NCBI GenBank assembly: GCA_964543995.1
Contig: CAZJBB010000013.1
Coordinates: 1-31,361, forward strand
Reading direction: 5' to 3'
DNA: 31,361 nucleotides
Source of the DNA: CAIXTV01 sp964543995
GTDB lineage: Bacteria > Bacteroidota > Bacteroidia > Bacteroidales > CAIXTV01
Part shown: positions 26,496-31,361 of the stretch, in pieces
Layout of the letters: each line of letters starts with the position of its first letter
Numbering within the stretch: position 1 is the first letter of the stretch
Made by a program: the position numbers and the translations under genes
The notes under the pieces: generated by a model
What the model was told of the DNA's origin: nothing
Database searches by the model: none
What the model saw: only the letters and a program-made list of their open reading frames with translations

Positions 26496-27740
26496 ATGAA
26501 AGCCATACTTATATCTATTGGTGACGAATTGCTTATTGGTCAAGTTGTGAATACCAATGCCAGTTGGTTGGGTGCTCAATTAAATAACATTGGCATTCCG
26601 GTACTTCGCATCCTTAGTATCAGCGATAACAAAAAAGAGATAATCGAAAATCTTCGTATTGCAGAAAAAGAAGCTGAAATCATTATTATTACGGGAGGTT
26701 TGGGGCCCACGAAAGACGATATTACAAAACATACCTTATCTGAATATTTCGACAGTCCCTTGGTTTTCAATGAGGAAGTGTATCAACAAATTGAGGCTTT
26801 ATTTGCACTCCGCGGGTTCCGAGTGACCGAAATCAATCGAAAGCAAGCTGAAGTTCCTGCCAATTGTAAAGCCATAATAAACCCTCTTGGAACGGCTCCC
26901 GGTATGTGGTTCGAGAAAAACCGAACGATCTTTATTTCTTTACCCGGGGTGCCTTTTGAAATGCATGCCTTAATGGAAAAAGAAGTCTTACCCGCTTTAA
27001 GTAAAAGGGTATTGGGGCAATTTATCTTTCAAAAAAACATTCTTACCCAAGGGGTTGGAGAGTCCTTTCTTGCTGAAATCATTTCCGACTGGGAAGATGC
27101 TTTGCCAGAAAATATGAGTCTTGCCTATCTTCCCCAGCCGGGTATGGTTCGCTTACGACTGACTTCTAAGGGAACTAATGAGAGGCAGACTAAAGAATCG
27201 CTTGCAACCGAATTAAAAAAATTACAGCAATTGATACCTCAATACATCTATGGTTATGATGATGATACGTTGGAATCTGTGGTTGGAGCTTTGCTAAAGA
27301 AGACCGGTAAAACACTTTCTACAGCTGAAAGTTGTACCGGGGGCTATCTTTCTTCCTTGATTGTTTCTGTTTCGGGAAGTTCGGCTTATTTTACAGGAAG
27401 CATAGTAGCCTACGATAATAAAATAAAAGAAAACGTCTTGGGAGTAAAAAAAGAAATTATAGAAGTGCAGGGAGCCGTGAGTAAGGAAACGGTGGAAGCC
27501 ATGGCTTTGGGGGTTCAACAACTTTTACAAACGGATTATGCCATTGCTGTTTCCGGAATCGCCGGACCGGATGGTGGTACTGCAGAAAAGCCGGTAGGAA
27601 CCATCTGGATTGCTATTGCCATACCTGATAGAGTTTTTAGCGAACGCTTTATGCATGGCGAAGATAGAGGGAGAAATATTCGTAAAGCAGCCTTGTCAGG
27701 ACTCAATATGCTGCGAAAGGAGTTAGAAATTCAGCTGTAA
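26496..27740 (+). CDS. cinA: CinA family protein, nicotinamide-nucleotide amidohydrolase
   Basis: This full-length 414-residue two-domain CinA is cytoplasmic. The N-terminal COG1058 domain (about 1-170; GDELLIGQVVNTNASWL, TGGLGPTKDDITK, LPGVPFEMHALM) is linked to ADP-ribose pyrophosphatase activity. The C-terminal PncC domain (about 255-414) carries STAESCTGG (275-283), VSGSSAYFTGS and SGIAGPDGGTAEKPVGT, and deamidates nicotinamide mononucleotide for pyridine-nucleotide recycling. Both domains look intact. Despite the historical competence name, no competence gene is nearby. It is downstream of usp, possibly in the same transcript. The sequence after it (27741-28129) holds no recognised gene. 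Confidence 0.93.
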   Translation: MKAILISIGDELLIGQVVNTNASWLGAQLNNIGIPVLRILSISDNKKEIIENLRIAEKEAEIIIITGGLGPTKDDITKHTLSEYFDSPLVFNEEVYQQIEALFALRGFRVTEINRKQAEVPANCKAIINPLGTAPGMWFEKNRTIFISLPGVPFEMHALMEKEVLPALSKRVLGQFIFQKNILTQGVGESFLAEIISDWEDALPENMSLAYLPQPGMVRLRLTSKGTNERQTKESLATELKKLQQLIPQYIYGYDDDTLESVVGALLKKTGKTLSTAESCTGGYLSSLIVSVSGSSAYFTGSIVAYDNKIKENVLGVKKEIIEVQGAVSKETVEAMALGVQQLLQTDYAIAVSGIAGPDGGTAEKPVGTIWIAIAIPDRVFSERFMHGEDRGRNIRKAALSGLNMLRKELEIQL

Positions 27741-28129
27741 ATTACAATTCTATTTTTGAATTCTGGAATTGAACCATCCCCCATTTTTGTCAGATAGAGT
27801 GCAGCAAATGCCTCCTCGAACGCATAAAGTTAAGACAGATTGAATAGTATAAGAACTTATTGATCAAACTCAAACTCCAACCTTTAATGAAGTCACGACT
27901 AGTAACACCTTTCTTCAGATAGATGCAAACTTTCTTCAAACGGGTTGGAACCGCCTTTCGAAAGCTTTTTCATAAATTATTGATTTATCGAAGAGTATAA
28001 ACGATAGCTAGAATCAAACATTGAAAAGGAAGCTTTTATCACAAGGTTAAAACAGAGTTCAAATGAGATTTTCACTCTAATTCTTTGGCAGGGTAAACAA
28101 AATTTGTTATCGTAATATTAATCAATGTA
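27741..28129. other. 389-bp interval with no recognised gene
   Basis: Convergent ends of cinA and the acetyltransferase gene flank this interval. Its base composition looks closer to coding DNA than to the A/T-rich spacers elsewhere. Contents: a stop-to-stop open frame of 59 codons on the minus strand (27790-27969) without a good start; a 24-codon ORF on the minus strand (27899-27973); a direct repeat CTTTCTTCA at 27909-27917 and 27930-27938, 21 bp apart; and the palindrome CTTTCGAAAG at 27955-27964. I see no tRNA and no strong terminator. It may be a decayed gene, a repeat copy or a small RNA locus. Confidence 0.5.
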
Positions 28130-28765
28130 TTATTGAGTTTTGGTTTCAAAGTAGGTTTGCCACAACTTGTTTATTTTCTCCACTCTTTCCTCAAAACTCT
28201 TACCATCTCTTTCGTACCAAGGTTTTGAATTCCCTTTTATAACAGCAGGGGTGCCTGCAAGCAAAATATTTGATTCGGCAAAAGATTTATTTACCATGGA
28301 ATTGGCAGAAACATTCACATGATTACCTAAAACTAAATCTTCTCCGAAAATAGAAGCTCCGGCTGACAAATATAAACCATCTCCAATTTGTTTGTTTTTT
28401 CCACCAATACAAGTAGAGGTATGTAAAACGCAGAAATTTCCGGCATTTACCATCCCTCCCACGACTATTGTTCCATAATGAGGGAGCAGCAAACCATATC
28501 CAAATGCATTTGAATCTATGCTAAACCCTAATTTAATGCCCAGTTTCAGGAACTTTCTTTTGTGATAAAAATATTGTAAAGAGAGCGCACTTTTACCGGA
28601 ATTTTTGAAGTAGGCAACATAACGCATCGATTTTAAATACATTAAAATATAATCCGGAAATAAGATGTTTCTAAATAATAATTTCAAATTTGTTTTAACA
28701 GGCCTATTTGCCATAATTCTGTCGGCAGCAATATAGAAGTTCAACTCTTTTTTTGTTTTTATCAT
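28130..28765 (-). CDS. serine-acetyltransferase-like hexapeptide acyltransferase
   Basis: This 211-residue protein has a left-handed beta-helix of hexapeptide repeats (about 80-180) after a helical N-terminus and should transfer an acetyl group from acetyl-CoA. The order resembles serine acetyltransferase: LLLPHYGTIVVG with H96 at the place of the SAT catalytic histidine, then CIGGKNKQIGDG and a closing LLAGTPAVIKG. The second SAT histidine (in GDRHP) and the loop around it are missing, which argues for a sugar or other acceptor, as in SAT-like enzymes of polysaccharide loci. The N-terminus is much shorter than in CysE. It is a single gene with a candidate TAGCTTTG element upstream. No cysK or glycosyltransferase gene is adjacent. 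Confidence 0.8.
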   Translation of the reverse strand: MIKTKKELNFYIAADRIMANRPVKTNLKLLFRNILFPDYILMYLKSMRYVAYFKNSGKSALSLQYFYHKRKFLKLGIKLGFSIDSNAFGYGLLLPHYGTIVVGGMVNAGNFCVLHTSTCIGGKNKQIGDGLYLSAGASIFGEDLVLGNHVNVSANSMVNKSFAESNILLAGTPAVIKGNSKPWYERDGKSFEERVEKINKLWQTYFETKTQ

Positions 28766-28788
28766 ATAATATTTTCGTTCAAATTTTG

Positions 28789-28800
28789 ATACAATTGTAT
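28789..28800. repeat. perfect 12-bp palindrome ATACAATTGTAT
   Basis: This lies 24-35 bp upstream of the acetyltransferase start, between it and the candidate -7 element at 28810-28817. It could be an operator overlapping the transcription start, but A/T-rich palindromes of this size also arise by chance. Confidence 0.35.
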
Positions 28801-28809
28801 GATTTTTAG

Positions 28810-28817
28810 CAAAGCTA
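28810..28817 (-). promoter_or_regulatory. -7 element TAGCTTTG for the acetyltransferase gene
   Basis: On the minus strand this is an exact TAnnTTTG, 44 nt upstream of the ATG at 28765. No -33 element is evident at the right distance. Confidence 0.4.
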
Positions 28818-29015
28818 CATAATTATTTTATTTATCATGCTCATCATCAATCTAGGAGAAAGCATAAATCTCAATCGGCATCTCTACATAGCTTAATATC
28901 AAGGATTTATTGATGCTAGTAATATAAAGAGTCTTAATTAATTGTAATAAAATGAAATACGAATCGGATAAAATTTATGATATAATGTTTTCAGTCCGAT
29001 CGTTATTGAATGGCT

Positions 29016-30407
29016 TTACTTATTGATCAACATCAATTTACTGGAAATGGGGACACCTTTAATATTGGATTTTAAAAAGTACATTCCATCGTGTTGGCCG
29101 CTAATATCGATGGTGATTTTTTCTCCACTCACCTTACTTTGTGTCTTTTTTATCAATTGCCCACTGACGTTATAAATCTCAATATCCACTCCTTTTAAAT
29201 CGTGATTGCAATAAACATCAAACTGACCTGATATTGAATTGGGGACAATTCTCACATCCAAGGGCTTTTGTGATTGGTCCACAATATTGGTGGAAGTGTT
29301 AATTAAGGTGTATGAATCGATCACGCCACCGGAACTATTCATGGCATAAGCATATAAAGTGTCTTGATTAATATCGAAGCGCATATAACTCAATCCGGCG
29401 GTATAGGTTACAATATTCGCTTGACCTGATTGAGGCGTATAAGCGGCAGCCCCCCCACCTCCTATGGTTAAATGCATAATATTCGATACCACTCCCCTTG
29501 CGTAGTAATGGTTATGACCACCAACGACCATAGAAACATGATATTGAGTACATAAGGGTTGAATTACCGTTTGAACAGTAGTGTTATTTGCATGTCCACC
29601 ATTGGCAGACCATCCCGGTTCGTGCAATAAGATTATTTTCCAGTTTTTAGTAGAGGTGCTCAAATCGTTTACCAACCAGTTATATTGAGTTGATCCTGCA
29701 GTATAAGTAACATATTGATCAAGAACCGCAATGTGTACCGGACCATAATCGTAAGAGTAGTAACAGCCTCCGGGTTGATAAGCATACGGGAAATATTGTT
29801 TATAATAAACCGCACTGGCTTCGTGATTTCCCCTGCAGCCCATTTCGGGAAGGCTGGCTTGCATGGCTAAATTATCATTAGCGCTGGTTCTGTTAAAAAA
29901 CTCATTTGTCCAATTGGCTTCAGCATCGGCAGCCACCCAATCTCCTGCATGCATTATCATGGTTTGGTACTCAGGATGAGCTGAAATTTCAGCATTAATC
30001 TTTGCGGTTATTTTATCCGGGTCAATTTGATCATCTCTGGTATCACCCCATGCATAAATAGAAACTTTATTTGCAGAAACATCCGGAGCCGCTCTGAAAG
30101 AACCTGTCAGATTGGTTGTCCCGAAACTTACTTTATAATAATACAAAGTCCCGGGAGTTAAACCGGTAATGGTGTATTTATGCTGATGTGTCGTGGTAGA
30201 ATATTCTGTAGTAGGCGCATTTCCAACACTATAGGTTTGATCGGTGCCCCAATACAATGTACAGCCACTGGTAGCTGATAGTTGCCAAAGAACCGTCATT
30301 TGTGTGTTAACAAAAGGATAAATAAGGTATGGTCCCTTACTAATGGTTTGAGCATTTATCAAAATCCCAGAAAACAAGAACAGAATATGTATGGCTATTT
30401 TTTTCAT
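29016..30407 (-). CDS. secreted FN3-metallophosphoesterase with T9SS sorting domain
   Basis: This 463-residue protein has a signal peptide (MKKIAIHILFLFSGILINAQ), an N-terminal fibronectin III-like domain (about 22-107), and a calcineurin-type phosphoesterase domain with metal-site motifs GDTR (D122), HAGDW (D156), GNHE (N194, H195), LLHEPGW (H262) and GGHNH (H298, H300). The architecture resembles purple acid phosphatase, but the diagnostic tyrosine after the second GD is absent (GDWVAA), so it is better called a general metallophosphoesterase. The last ~75 residues are a type A T9SS domain ending GMYFLKSNIKGV. It should be exported to the surface or medium to hydrolyse phosphoesters. A candidate TATTTTTG element lies upstream. 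Confidence 0.9.
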   Translation of the reverse strand: MKKIAIHILFLFSGILINAQTISKGPYLIYPFVNTQMTVLWQLSATSGCTLYWGTDQTYSVGNAPTTEYSTTTHQHKYTITGLTPGTLYYYKVSFGTTNLTGSFRAAPDVSANKVSIYAWGDTRDDQIDPDKITAKINAEISAHPEYQTMIMHAGDWVAADAEANWTNEFFNRTSANDNLAMQASLPEMGCRGNHEASAVYYKQYFPYAYQPGGCYYSYDYGPVHIAVLDQYVTYTAGSTQYNWLVNDLSTSTKNWKIILLHEPGWSANGGHANNTTVQTVIQPLCTQYHVSMVVGGHNHYYARGVVSNIMHLTIGGGGAAAYTPQSGQANIVTYTAGLSYMRFDINQDTLYAYAMNSSGGVIDSYTLINTSTNIVDQSQKPLDVRIVPNSISGQFDVYCNHDLKGVDIEIYNVSGQLIKKTQSKVSGEKITIDISGQHDGMYFLKSNIKGVPISSKLMLINK

Positions 30408-30434
30408 GATGTTATAAAATTATGATTATATAAA

Positions 30435-30442
30435 CAAAAATA
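30435..30442 (-). promoter_or_regulatory. -7 element TATTTTTG for the metallophosphoesterase gene
   Basis: On the minus strand this is an exact TAnnTTTG, 27 nt before the ATG at 30407. No -33 element is seen. Confidence 0.4.
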
Positions 30443-30598
30443 TAGGTTTTTTAGGTTCATAGAGGATATGAATTTATAAAAAAACATAATTTTAGAATTA
30501 CCTAATGTCGCGTGATAAAACAGGTGAAATTCAATTCAATTAAAATTTTGCCTTGGTAATAAACTTCGATACTCCCGTTTTAAAGATAATTCAAATTT

Positions 30599-31361
30599 CT
30601 AAATTTTCTCTAAAGGCAACATATTTAAAAACTCCTCCTCCGTGATGAGCGGAATATTAAGTTTTTCGGCTTTTTTCAGTTTTTCGGGGCCCATATTTTC
30701 ACCGGCTAAGACAAAATCGGTTTTGGATGATATAGAACTCACATTTCTACCTCCGTGCTGCTGAATCAGCAATTTCATTTGGTCTCTGCTTTGGTTGAAA
30801 GTACCGCTAACAACAATGGATTTTCCTTCCAAAACATTGGATAAAGGCTGAAAATCATGGGTCATCTCAAACTGAAGGCCCGCAGCTTTTAATCGCTCAA
30901 TAAGCTCAATATGTATTGGGTTCTTAAAAAAGTTTATTACCGATGTGGCTATCTTCTCCCCTATTTCTTCTACCAAAACCAATTCCTCTAAAGTAGCCAG
31001 TTTCAGCATTTCGATGTTTCGAAAGTGAGAAGCCAACTTTTTAGCCACAGTTTCACCCACAAATCGAATTCCCATGGCAAACAACACCCGGTCGAAGTGC
31101 GCATTTTTCGATTGCTCAATGCCGTTTAAAATATTCTGCACCGTTTTTTCCTGAAAAGTGATTTTCTTTTGTTTTTCGTCTGTAACATCAATTACTTTCT
31201 CCAATCCAATCAGATTCTCATAAGTAAGTGAATATAAGTCAGCAATATCATTTACAAGTTGATGATTGAAAAGCATTTCTATTTTCCCTTCACCCAAACT
31301 GTCGATATTCATGGCTTTGCGACTGATGAAATGCTCGAGTTTTCCTTTAATTTGAGGGGGG
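30599..31361 (-). CDS. ligA: NAD-dependent DNA ligase LigA, C-terminal part (partial)
   Basis: The visible ~253 residues are the C-terminal part of LigA, which seals nicks in replication and repair using NAD+. The frame stays open to the last base of the window; the first ATG in it (31312) is internal, within FISRKAMNIDSLG. Upstream of it the codons read PPQIKGKLEH, the segment right after the last cysteine of the LigA zinc finger, so the 5' part (adenylation, OB and most of the zinc finger) lies beyond the contig end. Helix-hairpin-helix repeats follow (FAMGIRFVGETVA, LVEEIGEKIA), then a C-terminal BRCT domain (LEGKSIVVSGTF, KTDFVLAGENMGPEKLKKA). Truncation is by the contig edge, not by mutation. 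Confidence 0.95.
   Translation of the reverse strand, partial: PPQIKGKLEHFISRKAMNIDSLGEGKIEMLFNHQLVNDIADLYSLTYENLIGLEKVIDVTDEKQKKITFQEKTVQNILNGIEQSKNAHFDRVLFAMGIRFVGETVAKKLASHFRNIEMLKLATLEELVLVEEIGEKIATSVINFFKNPIHIELIERLKAAGLQFEMTHDFQPLSNVLEGKSIVVSGTFNQSRDQMKLLIQQHGGRNVSSISSKTDFVLAGENMGPEKLKKAEKLNIPLITEEEFLNMLPLEKI

Noticed and set aside
27899..27973. 24-codon ORF on the minus strand starting ATGAAAAAGC
   Set aside because: Too short, no recognisable motif, no promoter; noted only as content of the gene-free interval.
28963..29000. ATCGGA ... TCCGAT dyad after the metallophosphoesterase gene as a terminator
   Set aside because: Only six base pairs with a loop of about 26 nt and no clean T run.
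1..31361. CRISPR arrays, insertion sequences, prophage, toxin-antitoxin or defence islands
   Set aside because: No regularly spaced repeats, transposase or integrase genes, or small paired ORFs with such features were found; the genes are mainly housekeeping.

Overview
This is a low-G+C contig from a member of the Bacteroidota, probably a metagenome or draft assembly. Three things point there. Two secreted proteins end in type IX secretion (T9SS) type A sorting domains. gyrA is followed by a TPR-protein gene. Many transcription units have the Bacteroidota -7 promoter element TAnnTTTG shortly upstream, some with a TTG or TTTG about 17-21 nt before it. Start codons mostly follow A-rich leaders rather than strong Shine-Dalgarno sites. 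I cannot name a genus. Both ends are broken. Bases 1-45 are Illumina TruSeq adapter plus index, not genome, and the right end cuts ligA.

Layout. 46-346 (-): small membrane protein that runs off the contig; its apparent stop codon is made by the adapter. 466-7583 (+): a 1407-residue fusion of a GT3 glycogen synthase with a GT35 alpha-glucan phosphorylase, then fabG, then a membrane-anchored vWA-like protein starting at TTG. 7705-11477 (-): gyrA followed by a secreted TPR protein with its own promoter. 11772-14306 (+): clpC. 14370-18010 (-): compact electron-transfer operon etfB-etfA-acyl-CoA dehydrogenase. 18265-21441 (+): large secreted M4 metallopeptidase with a T9SS tail. 21488-25451 (-): stand-alone asparaginase-fold protein, divergent polysaccharide-deacetylase-like protein, exported superoxide-reductase-like protein, SirB1-like protein and nucleoside phosphorylase. 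25547-27740 (+): tandem universal stress protein and CinA. 27741-28129 holds no convincing gene. 28130-31361 (-): hexapeptide acetyltransferase, secreted FN3-metallophosphoesterase with T9SS tail, and the C-terminal part of LigA.

How the genes fit together. Most are housekeeping or central metabolism: storage glucan, fatty acids, DNA topology and ligation, proteolysis and nucleotide salvage. The two T9SS cargos suggest surface or extracellular degradation of protein and phosphorylated compounds. I see no mobile element, CRISPR array, rRNA or tRNA, and no clear new multi-gene system. The points most worth following are the adapter contamination, the synthase-phosphorylase fusion, the inverted repeats in the gyrA/clpC and udp/usp intergenic regions, several enzymes lacking a canonical active-site residue, and the unexplained 389-bp interval after cinA.
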